A stretch of 64,000 bases of DNA from Pseudomonadota bacterium (GCA_020161665.1 JAIUPA010000033.1:1-64000); one strand, 5' to 3'. Positions 27,341 through 37,213 are shown, counted from the stretch's first letter. Program-made: numbers and translations. Notes: generated from the sequence alone by a model not told the origin.

Positions 27341-27832
27341 TCACCAGAAGTCGGCGGTTTCTATCTCGCCACGCAGTTCAGCGAGCCGCAGAAGCGTGGC
27401 TTTGGTGGCCCCTTCCGGCAAATGATCAAGGGCAAAGAAGCCGCATTCGGCGATCTCATGGTCCGGCAGGCGCGGTGCGGTCTGGCGCACGTCGATCCGG
27501 TAAAGCAACACATGGTCGCGAATGTTGACGCGGCGATTGTGATAGACATGGAAGAGAACAGGGGCCGAAATCGCCTCCAGATGTCCCTCTTCACGGATTT
27601 CCTTGTGGATGGCCTCAATCACGGTTTCGCCACGCTCCACCCCGCCGCCCGGCAGATACCAGCCCGGCACATAGGTGTGACGAACCAGAAAAACCTCGCC
27701 TTTTGCGTTGAAACAGGCGGCCCGCACGCCCAGCGTCATGCCTCGCTGCAAAAATTGCAGCGGGTGGATAAGGCGCAACAGCAGCCGGTGGCGCAACTTC
27801 AATCCGTCGTTACCGCCCTTGTCATCGCTCAT
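27341..27832 (-). CDS. Nudix hydrolase
   Basis: The 163-residue protein has the Nudix box GGGVERGETVIEAIHKEIREEG near residues 62-84 (core GGVERGE and REEG), with an N-terminal basic amphipathic helix KLRHRLLLRLIHPLQFLQRG. It lies divergent to the metallophosphoesterase gene, with only about 40 bases between starts. The substrate cannot be read from the sequence. Confidence 0.85.
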   Translation of the reverse strand: MSDDKGGNDGLKLRHRLLLRLIHPLQFLQRGMTLGVRAACFNAKGEVFLVRHTYVPGWYLPGGGVERGETVIEAIHKEIREEGHLEAISAPVLFHVYHNRRVNIRDHVLLYRIDVRQTAPRLPDHEIAECGFFALDHLPEGATKATLLRLAELRGEIETADFW

Positions 27833-27873
27833 TTGACTTGCTCCCGGCGCAGTGCAGCATTAATGCTCGAGCC

Positions 27874-28782
27874 ATGTTCACCATCGCCCACATTTCCGAT
27901 GTGCATCTCGGCCCCCTGCCCCGGCTCACATTTCGGGAACTCGCCTCGAAGCGGATCACCGGATATGTGAACTGGCACCGCAACCGGCGCAAGCATCTTT
28001 TCGCGGGCGCTCTGGATATGCTTCTGGCCGATATTGAAGCCCGCACACCGGATCATCTGGCGATCACCGGCGATCTCGTCAATCTGGCAACGGGCATTGA
28101 GATCCGCAAAGCCGCCGAGTGGCTGGAAAGCATCGGCGATCCCGCCGACGTTTCGGTCGTTCCCGGCAATCATGATGCCTATGTGCCGGGTGCGCGCATT
28201 CGCACCACCAAGGCCTGGTATCCCTATATGCGCGGCGATGCCGCCCCCGGCGAATGGGATGAAGAGCGGCATGTCTTCCCCTATATCCGCAAGCGTGGCC
28301 CGGTCGCCATCATCGGCTGCTCCACCGCCCTTGCCACGCCGCCCTTTTCCGCGAGTGGCTATTTTGGCAAGCGGCAGGCGCGCGACATGGCCGAAATGCT
28401 GAAAAAAGCGGGCGAAGACGGTCTTTTTCGCGTGGTGATGATCCACCACCCGCCCATTCGCGGCGCAGCCAGCGCCTATAAGCGCATGATGGGCATTCGC
28501 CGCTTCGCTGCAGCGCTTTCGCTGGGCGGCGCCGAACTCGTGCTGCATGGGCATACGCATCTCAACACGCTGAACTGGATCAAGACGCATGACGGACAGG
28601 TCCCGGTGCTGGGCATTGCCTCGGCCGCTCAAGGCCCCGGAAGCGCCAAGCCCTGCGCCGCCTATAATTTCCTGACCGTCTCCGGCGGGCCTGGCCACTG
28701 GAAGCTGCTGGCCGAGCGTTATGGCATCGACCCACGCTCCATGAGCGTCAAGCTCGAACACCGCCAGACCCTGATCGGCTGA
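27874..28782 (+). CDS. Metallophosphoesterase
   Basis: The 302-residue protein has the calcineurin-like metal sites in order: ISDVHLG (D-x-H), ITGDLVN (GD), VPGNHDAY (GNHD), MIHHPPIRG and HGHTHLN (GHTH). It hydrolyses a phosphoester with two metals; similar proteins include cyclic-nucleotide phosphodiesterases. The ATG at 27874 opens right before the first motif; an upstream ATG at 27838 would add residues without support. It shares a short divergent promoter region with the Nudix gene. Confidence 0.85.
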   Translation: MFTIAHISDVHLGPLPRLTFRELASKRITGYVNWHRNRRKHLFAGALDMLLADIEARTPDHLAITGDLVNLATGIEIRKAAEWLESIGDPADVSVVPGNHDAYVPGARIRTTKAWYPYMRGDAAPGEWDEERHVFPYIRKRGPVAIIGCSTALATPPFSASGYFGKRQARDMAEMLKKAGEDGLFRVVMIHHPPIRGAASAYKRMMGIRRFAAALSLGGAELVLHGHTHLNTLNWIKTHDGQVPVLGIASAAQGPGSAKPCAAYNFLTVSGGPGHWKLLAERYGIDPRSMSVKLEHRQTLIG

Positions 28783-28806
28783 ACATCCCACAACCACGAA
28801 AGAAAA

Positions 28807-29025
28807 ACGGCGCTGCCTTTCGACAACGCCGAATATTCACGGGGGCAGAACGTTTCTCGAATTCCCCTTCTCCCCGCCCGCGGGGAGAAGGTCGCGGCAG
28901 CGGGATGAGGGGCGGAAGCATCACGCCATCTCATATTCTTAAACGGCTCTACCCGTTGCTTTGCCCCTCACCCCAACCCTCTTCCTGCCAAGCGGGGCGA
29001 GGGGGAAGAGAGGTTGGCGATCGCA
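28807..29025 (+). repeat. Tandem intergenic repeat, copy 1
   Basis: A unit of about 219 bases with a 250-base period, repeated at 29057-29275 and partly, in inverted orientation, at 38213-38360. It contains two hairpin-forming sections (CTTCTCCCCGC..GCGGGGAGAAG and a CTCACCCCAACCCTC core). It is the common alphaproteobacterial CCCCAACCCTC intergenic family. This and copy 2 fill the 525-base gap before leuA, and no gene is seen in it. Confidence 0.85.
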
Positions 29026-29056
29026 GCAACGGCAATGCACGGACGTTCACAGCATG

Positions 29057-29275
29057 ACGGCGCTGCCTTTCGACAACGCCGTATGTTCATTGGGAGCAGA
29101 ACGTTTCTCGAATGCCCCTTCTCCCCGCCCGCGGGGAGAAGGTCGCGGCAGCGGGATGAGGGGCAGAAGCATCACGCCAACTCATATTCTTAAACGGCTC
29201 TACCCGTGGCTTTGCCCCTCACCCCAACCCTCTCCCCGCAAGCGGGGCGAGGGGGAAGAGAGGCTGGCGATTGCC
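29057..29275 (+). repeat. Tandem intergenic repeat, copy 2
   Basis: Direct copy of the unit at 28807-29025, differing at scattered positions (for example GTGGC for GTTGC in the CTACCCG-rich middle). The copies are about 30 bases apart. High similarity between copies points to recent duplication or gene conversion. Confidence 0.85.
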
Positions 29276-29306
29276 GCTCACCTACCGCTTCTTCATCAGT
29301 CAGGCC

Positions 29307-31016
29307 TTACTTGGCCTGACGCTCCAGAATGTGGTTGGCAGCCGAGACGACGGCGGCGAGCGAGGCCGTCACGATGTTTTCGTTGACGCCGACACCGAAC
29401 AGCTTGCCGCCCGGATAGCTCACTTCCACATAGGCGATAGCCTGAGCGTTGGAGCCCTGCTTCAGCGAATGCTCGGAATATTCAACGATGGACAACGGCA
29501 CGCCGATGTAATCGGAGAGCGCGTTGACGAAACCGTCAATCGGGCCGTTGCCGCGCGCTTCGATGGTCTTCTGCTCACCCTTGTCGGTGATCTGCGCCTC
29601 GATGATGCGCACACCCTTGGCGTCGGTGGCCGGATAGGTGTGGTGATCCACGAACTTCAGGCGGCCATTCGACTGGTCGACATAAAACTCCATGAAGCGG
29701 TCATGAATGCGCTTCGACGGCAGTTCCACGCCTTCTTCGTCGGTGATCCGCTGGATTTCCTCGCGGAACTCCACCTGCAGGTTGCGCGGCAGGTTGATGC
29801 CGTAATCTTCCTGCATGATGTAGGCGATACCGCCCTTGCCCGACTGCGAGTTGATGCGGATGATCGCCTCGTAGGTACGGCCCACATCCTGCGGGTCGAT
29901 CGGCAGGTAAGGCACTTCCCACAGGCCGGTATTCGACTTCTTGATCGCCTTCATGCCCTTGTTGATGGCATCCTGATGCGAGCCGGAGAAGGCGGTGTAG
30001 ACCAGTTCACCGACGTAGGGATGGCGTTCCGGAACGCGCATTTCGTTCGCGTATTCAAACACTTCCTTGATGCGCTCGACATCCGTGCAATCCAGTTCGG
30101 GATCGAGACCCTGCGTGTACATGTTCAGCGCCAGCGTCACCACGTCGACATTGCCGGTGCGCTCGCCATTGCCGAACAGCGTGCCTTCCACGCGGTCGGC
30201 ACCGGCCATCAGGCCGAGTTCGGTGGCAGCCACACCCGTGCCGCGGTCATTGTGCGGATGCAGCGAGATCAGCACGTTTTCGCGGTTGTTGATGTTGCGG
30301 CTCATCCACTCGATCATGTCGGCATAGACATTCGGGGACGCCATTTCCACCGTGGCCGGCAGGTTCAGGATCAGCTTGTTGTCAGCCGTCGGCTTGATCA
30401 CGTCGATCACCGCGTTGGACACTTCCAGCGCCACTTCCAGTTCCGTGCCGGTAAAGCTTTCCGGCGAATATTCGAAGCGGTAATTGCCACCGGCCTTGGC
30501 GGCCATGTCGGTGATCATCTTGGCGGCATCGACGGCGATCTGCTTCACACCGGCGACATCCTTACCGAACACCACGCGGCGCTGCAGTTCGGAGGTGGAG
30601 TTGTAGAAGTGGATGATCGGGCGGTTGGCCCCTTCCAGCGATTCAAACGTGCGCGTGATCAGTTCCGGACGGCACTGCACCAGCACCTGCAAGGAAACGT
30701 CAGCCGGAACATTGCTCTGTTCCACGCACCAGCGGGCAAAGTCAAAGTCGGTCTGCGATGCGGACGGAAAACCGATTTCGATTTCCTTGAAGCCCATTTC
30801 GAGCAGCAGCTTGAACATGCGGGCCTTGCGGTCATGCCCCATCGGGTTGACCAGCGACTGGTTCCCGTCGCGCAGGTCCACCGAGCACCAGATCGGCGCC
30901 TTGTTGATCGTCTTGGACGGCCAGGTACGATCCGGAATATTGATCTGCGGATAGGGGCGATACTTCGCGGAAGCGTCAGGCATGCCCTTCTTGGCGGACT
31001 GGTTCATAGAATTCAT
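29307..31016 (-). CDS. leuA: 2-isopropylmalate synthase
   Basis: The 569-residue enzyme condenses acetyl-CoA with 2-oxoisovalerate, the first step of leucine synthesis. The catalytic barrel shows VDLRDGNQSL with the metal Asp and SLHPHNDRGTG with the two metal histidines, and a C-terminal regulatory domain (about residues 430-565, with ARGNGPIDGF) gives leucine feedback. Length and the PYPQINIPDRTWP start match the long alphaproteobacterial and fungal-like form. The ATG at 31016 follows GAGGAGAG. A candidate leader peptide lies 105 bases upstream. Confidence 0.95.
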   Translation of the reverse strand: MNSMNQSAKKGMPDASAKYRPYPQINIPDRTWPSKTINKAPIWCSVDLRDGNQSLVNPMGHDRKARMFKLLLEMGFKEIEIGFPSASQTDFDFARWCVEQSNVPADVSLQVLVQCRPELITRTFESLEGANRPIIHFYNSTSELQRRVVFGKDVAGVKQIAVDAAKMITDMAAKAGGNYRFEYSPESFTGTELEVALEVSNAVIDVIKPTADNKLILNLPATVEMASPNVYADMIEWMSRNINNRENVLISLHPHNDRGTGVAATELGLMAGADRVEGTLFGNGERTGNVDVVTLALNMYTQGLDPELDCTDVERIKEVFEYANEMRVPERHPYVGELVYTAFSGSHQDAINKGMKAIKKSNTGLWEVPYLPIDPQDVGRTYEAIIRINSQSGKGGIAYIMQEDYGINLPRNLQVEFREEIQRITDEEGVELPSKRIHDRFMEFYVDQSNGRLKFVDHHTYPATDAKGVRIIEAQITDKGEQKTIEARGNGPIDGFVNALSDYIGVPLSIVEYSEHSLKQGSNAQAIAYVEVSYPGGKLFGVGVNENIVTASLAAVVSAANHILERQAK

Positions 31017-31121
31017 GGTCTCTCTCCTCAAACTTGCCGCGCCGACCCTTTGAGGGTTCAAGGCTGCGGACAGGGCCATTGGCCCAAAATTCTGTCGTTG
31101 ATGTGGGAATACTCGGAGGAG

Positions 31122-31232
31122 CTAATGCCAGCGGGCGCTTTCGGCCGCCGGGCGCTCCTCAACGGACCCGGCAACCGCCAGTAAGGCTAAGGAGAAGAAG
31201 CGAGGCAAGGGCACGGAAATGCATGAACGCAT
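31122..31232 (-). CDS. Candidate leucine leader peptide upstream of leuA
   Basis: A 36-residue frame starting at an ATG at 31232 ends 105 bases before the leuA start. Its middle reads PLPRFFSLALLAVAG and includes two TTA leucine codons in a GC-rich genome, then TTG and CTG, which suits a leucine-sensing leader. GC-rich hairpin sequence follows the frame. There is no clear ribosome site before the ATG and no typical T-run terminator, so the attenuation role is inferred. Confidence 0.5.
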   Translation of the reverse strand: MRSCISVPLPRFFSLALLAVAGSVEERPAAESARWH

Positions 31233-31326
31233 TTGCAGCGTTGCGCACATTTTCCCCAGTCGTGGTGAAGCCCTTGATAACCATGCCGCTCTTATACCGA
31301 CGCCTCCCAAAAATGCAAGGCCCCGG

Positions 31327-32511
31327 TCATTTTTTCAGCGTTTGCACGAAATGCGTGAGCCCCAGCATCAAGGTTCCGGCCAGAAGCCCCCAGAAGGCGC
31401 CTGAAATGCCCGCAAAGCCAACGCCGGATGCCGTAACGAGGAAAGTGACCGCCGCCGCTTCCCGGTCCTTCACATCCTTGAACGCCGCCAGCACCGAGCC
31501 GGAAAAGGCCCCGACCAGCGCCAGACCCGCCACCGCCTGAATGAGAATCGGCGGGGCCAGGGCCACGAAGGCCGTCACAGCCCCGGCGACAAGGCCGAAG
31601 ATCACATAGCCGACACCGGCAATGATGGCCGCCCAATAGCGCCGCTTCGGATCGGGATGCGCATCCTCGCCCGCGCACATCGCCGCCGTAATGGCCGCAA
31701 GGTTCACCGCATGCCCGCCAAAGGGCGCGGCCAACAGCGAGAAGAAGCCCGTAACGGCAAAGCTCAAGCCCGGGCGTGGCTCATAGTGATTGACCTTGAG
31801 AACGGCGATCCCCGGAATGTTCTGCGACGCCATGGTGACGAGGAACAGCGGCAGCGCAATCGAAATCAGCCCGGAGAGCGTGAAGGCGGGCGTGACGAAC
31901 TCGACCGGCGGAATGGCCGAGCGCACCACATGGACAAGCGCGCCCTCGGGAATTTCAATACCGAAGGCCAGCACCAGAACGAAGGCGACCAGCGCCGCCG
32001 GAACGGCCCACAGCCGCTTGATCGCCCCCACGACGATCCACGCCAGAACGATGGGCAGCGCAAGCAGCGGATTGAACCCCACCGCCTTGACCGGCGCGAG
32101 ACATAGCGGCAACAGCACCCCGGCCAGCATGCCGTTGGCAAGCGACGCCGGGATCAGGGAAATGGCCTTGCCGAGCGGCTTGAAGAGACCGGCGGCAATG
32201 ATCAGGATGGCCGAGATGATGAAGGCCCCGACCGCCACGGAAAAGCCGCCCTCGACCGCGCCGGTGGCGGCCAGAAGCGCCCCGCCCGGCGTCGACCAGG
32301 CGATGGAAATCGGCATCCGCGTGTAAAGCGATAGCACGATGGCGCAAAGCCCCATGGCAATCGACAGCGCCATCAGGCCCGAGGCGGCCTCAACATCACT
32401 GGCCCCGACAGCACGCAAGCCCTGAAGCACCACGGCAAAGGAACTGGCAAAGCCGACAAAGGCCGTCAGGCATCCCATGAAAAAGGACTGGCCGGAAAAA
32501 TCACGCAGCAT
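31327..32511 (-). CDS. BenE-family benzoate/proton symporter-like permease
   Basis: The 394-residue protein has about twelve hydrophobic helices and the NAT/BenE-type motifs GGALLAATGAVEGGF and GHAVNLAAITAAMCAG. BenE proteins import benzoate or other aromatic acids with protons. The ATG at 32511 has GAGGG 6 bases upstream and is preferred to one two codons earlier. No aromatic catabolism genes are nearby, so the substrate is not established. It is the next gene downstream of clpP on the same strand, but a terminator separates them. Confidence 0.8.
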   Translation of the reverse strand: MLRDFSGQSFFMGCLTAFVGFASSFAVVLQGLRAVGASDVEAASGLMALSIAMGLCAIVLSLYTRMPISIAWSTPGGALLAATGAVEGGFSVAVGAFIISAILIIAAGLFKPLGKAISLIPASLANGMLAGVLLPLCLAPVKAVGFNPLLALPIVLAWIVVGAIKRLWAVPAALVAFVLVLAFGIEIPEGALVHVVRSAIPPVEFVTPAFTLSGLISIALPLFLVTMASQNIPGIAVLKVNHYEPRPGLSFAVTGFFSLLAAPFGGHAVNLAAITAAMCAGEDAHPDPKRRYWAAIIAGVGYVIFGLVAGAVTAFVALAPPILIQAVAGLALVGAFSGSVLAAFKDVKDREAAAVTFLVTASGVGFAGISGAFWGLLAGTLMLGLTHFVQTLKK

Positions 32512-32523
32512 GAGCATCCCTCA

Positions 32524-32560
32524 AAACAAAAAACCGCCCCGCTTGTGGCGGGGCGGTTTG
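32524..32560 (-). terminator. Rho-independent terminator of clpP
   Basis: A 12-bp stem AAACCGCCCCGC/GCGGGGCGGTTT followed on the reverse strand by a T-run. It lies directly after the clpP stop and before the BenE gene start. Confidence 0.85.
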
Positions 32561-32575
32561 TTCGTCTCACCTCAA

Positions 32576-33160
32576 TCAGCCGATTTCGGACTGCGAGGTG
32601 ATGATCTTCGAAACCAGACCGTATTCCAGGGCGTCCTCGCAGGACAGCCAGTAGTCACGGTCCGTATCCTTGGCGATCTTTTCAACCGGCTGGCCGGTGG
32701 CCACAGAGAAGATCTTGTTCAGACGCTCGTTCATCTTGATGATTTCGCGGGCCTGGATCTCGATGTCGGAGACCATGCCGCGCGTACCGCCAGACGGTTG
32801 ATGCAGCAGGAAGCGCGTGTTCGGCAGGGCCAGACGGCGTTCCTTCGGCACCGAAACGTAGATCAGCGCACCGGCAGAAGCGACCCAACCCGTACCGATG
32901 ATCCAGACCTTCGGCTTGATGAACTTGATCATGTCGTGAATCGAATCGCCCGATTCGACGTGGCCGCCCGGCGAATTGACGAAGATGCGAATATCGTCGT
33001 CCGAGGCTGCCGCCAGCGCCACGAGCTGCGCGCAAACCTTGTGCGCCAGTTCCTGCGTGATGCCGCCATAGATGAAAATCGAGCGTGACTTGAAGAGGTT
33101 AGCTTCCGCTTCCTTGCCAAGCGGCAGTTCAGTCGTCTTCTCGTCTTCGTTGTCGCTCAT
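32576..33160 (-). CDS. ClpP-like serine protease, divergent paralogue
   Basis: The 194-residue protein has the ClpP fold and triad: serine in [11 protein letters not shown], histidine in FLLHQPSGG and aspartate in TDRDYWLS. The N-terminus [18 protein letters not shown] and the nucleophile context ASAG differ from housekeeping ClpP (usually ASMG), so it is probably the second ClpP of Rhizobiales. Loops needed for ClpA or ClpX binding cannot be judged. ATG at 33160 follows GGAGAA. A TTG two codons upstream is not needed. No Clp ATPase gene adjoins it. Confidence 0.85.
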   Translation of the reverse strand: MSDNEDEKTTELPLGKEAEANLFKSRSIFIYGGITQELAHKVCAQLVALAAASDDDIRIFVNSPGGHVESGDSIHDMIKFIKPKVWIIGTGWVASAGALIYVSVPKERRLALPNTRFLLHQPSGGTRGMVSDIEIQAREIIKMNERLNKIFSVATGQPVEKIAKDTDRDYWLSCEDALEYGLVSKIITSQSEIG

Positions 33161-33294
33161 AGGCAATTCTCCGATGATATGTTATACTTTCGTCTCGGCC
33201 GCCGTGAACCGGCCGCCAACGCGTACTCCTGTCGTAAAACAATGACGGAAAAACACAAGCCATATCCGGGGCCATTCAGCGGGTCACTTGAAGC

Positions 33295-33792
33295 ATGACA
33301 GCCATTGTCGCTATCAGACGGTTAACGAGCGAAGACATCAACATGGTCGCGGAGATTTACTGCCGCTCCTTTGGGGAGCGATTGCCGTGGCTGACAGGCG
33401 CCTCGACGCGCGATGAAGACCGGGCTTTTTTCCGCGAAACCGTCTTTCCCCACTGTGATGTCTGGGGGGCGGTTGAAAATGGCAAGGTCATCGGCTTTGC
33501 CGCGTTGCGCGGCGTCTGGCTCGACCATCTTTATGTCTTGCCGGAATATCAAAGCCGCGGCGTCGGCAGTTTTCTTATTCGCCATTGCCAGCTTCAGGTG
33601 CCCGAACTGCAACTATGGACATTCCAGCAGAATGTCGGAGCAAGCCGCTTTTACGAGTCGCACGGCTTTGACTTGATCCGCACAACCGAGGACACCGGCA
33701 CGCCGGGCCGAGAGCCCGATGCGCTGTATCACTGGCAGCGCCCGCCGGGGTTTGATCCCTTGTCACCGAGCGACGCCAACATCGGCGCCTGA
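33295..33792 (+). CDS. GNAT-family N-acetyltransferase
   Basis: The 165-residue protein has the acetyl-CoA loop VLPEYQSRGVGSFLI (about residues 81-95), preceded by LDHLYVLP and followed by QQNVGASRFYESHGFDLI, which are the standard motif A and B of GNAT enzymes. The ATG at 33295 has a weak ribosome site. Its stop codon overlaps the stem of the following hairpin. Divergent from clpP. Substrate unknown. Confidence 0.85.
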   Translation: MTAIVAIRRLTSEDINMVAEIYCRSFGERLPWLTGASTRDEDRAFFRETVFPHCDVWGAVENGKVIGFAALRGVWLDHLYVLPEYQSRGVGSFLIRHCQLQVPELQLWTFQQNVGASRFYESHGFDLIRTTEDTGTPGREPDALYHWQRPPGFDPLSPSDANIGA

Positions 33793-33845
33793 GCGTTCCT
33801 CAACCGGAATCACAGGTTGAGAAACCACGCTCAGGCGATTCTTTT
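33787..33845. terminator. Two-stem terminator between convergent GNAT and CDF genes
   Basis: Outer stem GCCTGAGCG/CGCTCAGGC encloses an inner stem TCAACC/GGTTGA, followed by ATTCTTTT. The outer stem includes the GNAT stop codon. It can end transcripts from both sides. Confidence 0.7.
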
Positions 33846-33858
33846 CATTGATGTTTGG

Positions 33859-34773
33859 TCAGCCCCGCCGCCCCAGCGAAATGCGCACGCCATGCGCCTG
33901 CTCGCTTTCCGGCTCCACATGAATATTCGTCACCGATCCCGGCACCACCTTGCTGATGGCATCTTCCAGCCGGTCGCAAATGCGATGCGCCTCGGCAACC
34001 GTCATGGTGGACGGCACGACCAGATCGAAATCGATAAAGGCCGCAGGACCGGCCCGGCGCGACTTCAGGCCATGCGCACCGAGCGAACCCTTGGCGTTCT
34101 CGGCAATCGTCTTCTTGAGGGCATCTTCCTCTTGCGGGTCGATGGCGCGGTCCATCAGGGCGCCCAGCGAATGCGAAATCACCTTCCAGCCCTGATAGAG
34201 AATGTTCAGCGCCACGAGGATGGCGAGCAGCGGGTCGAGAATGGCATAGCCGGTCAGAACCGCACCGACGAGGCCGAGGAACACGCCCGCAGAGGTGATG
34301 ACATCCGACATGATGTGATGGCCATCCGCCGTCAGCGCCGGCGAGCGATGCGTCTTGCCGATGCGGATCAGAAGCGTGGCCCACAGACCGTTGATCACCC
34401 CTGCCGCGCCATTGATGGCAAGGCCGAGCACCGGCGCATCCAGAAGCTTCGGCGCACTGATGGCACCAATCGCCTCACGCATGATCAGGAGCGCGGCAAC
34501 GACAATGAGCACCCCTTCCAGAACGGCTGACAGATATTCGGCCTTGTAGTGACCAAACGGGTGGTCGGCATCCGGCGGCTGCTTGGCATAGCGAATGACG
34601 AAATAGGCCACGAAGGCGGCAATGACGTTGACGGTCGACTCAAGACCATCGGAAAGCAGCGCTACCGAGCCGGTCACGTACCACGCAAGAAGCTTCAGCC
34701 CCATGACCCCGAAGGCCAGAGGAATGCCCCAGAAGGCAAGCCGTTCCACGATCGAGTCCGGGCGTACAGCCAT
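33859..34773 (-). CDS. Cation diffusion facilitator (CDF) metal exporter
   Basis: The 304-residue protein has six membrane helices and a cytosolic C-terminal domain. Metal-site motifs are SDGLESTVN in helix 2, DADHPFGHYKAEYLS in the loop, and TADGHHIMSDV in helix 5, giving the DxxxD-HxxxD arrangement of CDF proteins. It exports Zn2+, Fe2+ or another divalent metal by proton exchange. ATG at 34773 follows AGGAGG; upstream frame extension is unsupported. Single gene before trpE(G), whose terminator lies between them. Confidence 0.88.
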   Translation of the reverse strand: MAVRPDSIVERLAFWGIPLAFGVMGLKLLAWYVTGSVALLSDGLESTVNVIAAFVAYFVIRYAKQPPDADHPFGHYKAEYLSAVLEGVLIVVAALLIMREAIGAISAPKLLDAPVLGLAINGAAGVINGLWATLLIRIGKTHRSPALTADGHHIMSDVITSAGVFLGLVGAVLTGYAILDPLLAILVALNILYQGWKVISHSLGALMDRAIDPQEEDALKKTIAENAKGSLGAHGLKSRRAGPAAFIDFDLVVPSTMTVAEAHRICDRLEDAISKVVPGSVTNIHVEPESEQAHGVRISLGRRG

Positions 34774-34828
34774 GTCAACATCCTCCTGCAGATGCGAACG
34801 AATTGCAAAAAATGAAGCGTAAACAACG

Positions 34829-34865
34829 CAAAACCGCGCACACGTATATCCGTGGCGCGGTTTTG
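34829..34865 (-). terminator. Rho-independent terminator of trpE(G)
   Basis: An 11-bp stem (CAAAACCGCGC/GCGCGGTTTTG) followed on the reverse strand by TTTTGCGTTGTTT lies 55 bases past the trpE(G) stop. It also stands upstream of the CDF gene. Confidence 0.75.
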
Positions 34866-34919
34866 TCTTAGGGGTTCTATGCACCCGGAGCGTGTCCGGG
34901 TCAACCACCGTTTTGGGTT

Positions 34920-37109
34920 TTATGCAGCCTTCGACTTGGCCTTGCGCGAAAGCTTGGAAACGACGTTCTCGATCATCCGCATACCGGCGTCACCGCCGAG
35001 CGTCATGATCGATTCCGGGTGGAACTGAACAGCCGCCACCGGCTCCTTGATATGCTCGATGCCCATGATCGTGCCGTCCTCGCTCTCCGCCGTGATGGCA
35101 AAATCGCGATGCAGCGTCGTCGGATCAGCAAAGATCGAGTGATAACGACCGACCGTCACCTCGCGACCGATGCCGTTGAACACGATCCCCGGCTCCAGCA
35201 CGCGGATACGCGACGGCTTGCCGTGCATGGGAATGGCCAGCTGGCGCAATTCACCGCCATAGGCTTCGGCCAGCGCCTGAAGACCAAGGCACACGCCAAA
35301 GATCGGCAGGTTGCGCGCCCGCGCCTTCTTGATCGTCGCCTTGCAGTCGAAATCCGTCGGGCTGCCGGGACCGGGCGAAAGCACGACGAGATCGGGATCA
35401 AGCCGGTCGAACACCTCTTCGGCCACCGGCGTACGCACCGTGGTAACGATGGCGCCCGTCTGGCGGAAATAGTTGGCAAGCGTATGCACGAAGCTGTCCT
35501 CGTGGTCGACTAGCAGGATATTCACCCCCTCGCCCACACGGTTCACGCCGCCACGACCGCTGACATTATCAGCGCCCTTGGCATTGCGAATGGCCGTCAG
35601 CATGGCCGAAGCCTTCAGTTCGGTTTCGGCTTCTTCTTCCTGCGGATTGGAATCGTTCAGAAGCGTTGCCCCGGCGCGCACTTCGGCAATGCCATCCTTG
35701 ACGCGGATGGTGCGCAGCGTCAGCCCCGTATTCATGTCGCCATTGAAACCGACCATGCCGATCGCCCCGCCATACCAGGCGCGCGGGCTCTTCTCATGGT
35801 TTTCGATAAAGCGCATGGCCCACAGCTTCGGCGCACCCGTCACCGTCACGGCCCAAGCATGCGACAGGAAGCCGTCAAAGGCATCCATACCATCGCGCAG
35901 ACGGCCTTCGATATGGTCCACCGTATGGATGAGACGCGAATACATCTCGATCTGGCGGCGACCGATCACCTTCACCGAGCCCGGCTCGCACACGCGGCTC
36001 TTGTCGTTGCGATCCACGTCCGAGCACATGGTGAGTTCGGACTCGTCCTTCTTGGAATTCAGGAGCTTGAGGATCTGTTCCGAGTCGGCAATCGGATCAT
36101 CGCCACGCTTGATCGTGCCGGAAATCGGGCAGGTTTCGATGCGGCGGCCAGACACGCGCACGAACATTTCCGGCGAAGCGCCGATCAGATATTCCTGCTC
36201 CCCCAGATTGATGAAGAAGGAATAGGGCGAAGGATTGATGGCCTTCAGGCGGCGGGAAATGTCCGACGGCTGGCTGTCGCAACGCTCCATGAACTTCTGG
36301 CCGGGCACCACCTCAAAGAGATCGCCACGACGGAAACTTTCCTTGGCCTTGATCACCAGATTGGCATATTCGCCCGGGTGATGATCACCGCGCGGCGGGA
36401 TCACATCCGTCTTGCGGAAGGGTTCGGCCGGAATGTCGGCATTCTTGCCCGCGGTCGAAACGCCGTTCTTCTCGAAATCATAGCCATCGATCCAGGCGCG
36501 GGCCGAATAGTGGTCCACCACCAGAATTTCGTCGGGCAGGAACAGCACCATGTCGCGCTGGTCATCCGGGCGCTCAAGCTTCAGCTTGATAGCATCGAAC
36601 TGGAAGGAAAGATCATAACCAAAGGCTCCGAACAGGCCGATGGAGCTGTCTTCCTGCGAATAGAAGAGATCGACCACGGCGCGCAGCACCGAGAAGACGG
36701 TGGGAATGCGCGAACGTTCTTCTTCGGTAAAAACCCGGTCCGGCTCCTTGACGGTGAGGTCGATGCGCTTCACCGAAACACCGTCCAGCACCACATCGGC
36801 CACGCTCTTCAGCTTGTCGGCGATGAAGGAGAGGATGACCTCGCCACGCTCGTTGTAGGCTTCGATCCACACCTTGCGACCGAAGCAGGAAATGCCGACC
36901 GGCGGATCGACAATCGCCGTATCCCAGCGTGTGTAGCGGCCCGGATATTCGTAGTTGGAGGAAAAGACCGCGCCACGGCGTTCATCGAGCTTGCTGATAT
37001 AGCTGTCGATCGCATCCGCATAGCCGACTTCGCGACGCAAGCGGCGAACCTTCACCCCGCCTCGCGTCTCGTAGGTTTCTGCGCCGTCGCTTTCAATTAC
37101 CGTTGCCAT
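34920..37109 (-). CDS. trpE(G): Anthranilate synthase, fused TrpE-TrpG
   Basis: The 729-residue bifunctional enzyme turns chorismate and glutamine into anthranilate. TrpE occupies about residues 1-510 with the chorismate block [18 protein letters not shown] and [12 protein letters not shown]; TrpG occupies about 530-720 with the nucleophile Cys in [11 protein letters not shown] and the His-Glu pair in [10 protein letters not shown] single chain rather than separate subunits is typical of Rhizobiaceae. The ATG at 37109 has GAGAAG upstream. Transcription passes the trpL leader and attenuator at 37155-37273, so it is tryptophan-controlled. Confidence 0.96.
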   Translation of the reverse strand: MATVIESDGAETYETRGGVKVRRLRREVGYADAIDSYISKLDERRGAVFSSNYEYPGRYTRWDTAIVDPPVGISCFGRKVWIEAYNERGEVILSFIADKLKSVADVVLDGVSVKRIDLTVKEPDRVFTEEERSRIPTVFSVLRAVVDLFYSQEDSSIGLFGAFGYDLSFQFDAIKLKLERPDDQRDMVLFLPDEILVVDHYSARAWIDGYDFEKNGVSTAGKNADIPAEPFRKTDVIPPRGDHHPGEYANLVIKAKESFRRGDLFEVVPGQKFMERCDSQPSDISRRLKAINPSPYSFFINLGEQEYLIGASPEMFVRVSGRRIETCPISGTIKRGDDPIADSEQILKLLNSKKDESELTMCSDVDRNDKSRVCEPGSVKVIGRRQIEMYSRLIHTVDHIEGRLRDGMDAFDGFLSHAWAVTVTGAPKLWAMRFIENHEKSPRAWYGGAIGMVGFNGDMNTGLTLRTIRVKDGIAEVRAGATLLNDSNPQEEEAETELKASAMLTAIRNAKGADNVSGRGGVNRVGEGVNILLVDHEDSFVHTLANYFRQTGAIVTTVRTPVAEEVFDRLDPDLVVLSPGPGSPTDFDCKATIKKARARNLPIFGVCLGLQALAEAYGGELRQLAIPMHGKPSRIRVLEPGIVFNGIGREVTVGRYHSIFADPTTLHRDFAITAESEDGTIMGIEHIKEPVAAVQFHPESIMTLGGDAGMRMIENVVSKLSRKAKSKAA

Positions 37110-37154
37110 GTCTTCTCTTCTCCATCGTCCGGTTGCCTGTCACAGACGGCCGGA

Positions 37155-37187
37155 TACGAAAAAAGCCGCCTGAATTTCGGGCGGCTT
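37155..37187 (-). terminator. trp attenuator terminator
   Basis: On the reverse strand, AAGCCGCC and GGCGGCTT form a stem followed by six Ts, 46 bases before the trpE(G) start and 27 bases after the trpL stop. Position and shape fit a transcription attenuator. Confidence 0.9.
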
Positions 37188-37213
37188 GGTGTCTAGTCCA
37201 TGGACATGACGGG

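Noticed and set aside
28807..29275. CRISPR array
   Set aside because: The repeat unit is about 219 bases with a single tandem pair; there are no short repeats with equal spacers and no cas genes.
29299..29319. Terminator for leuA at its stop codon
   Set aside because: A seven-base stem (TCAGGCC and GGCCTGA) overlaps the stop, but no T-run follows on the reverse strand.
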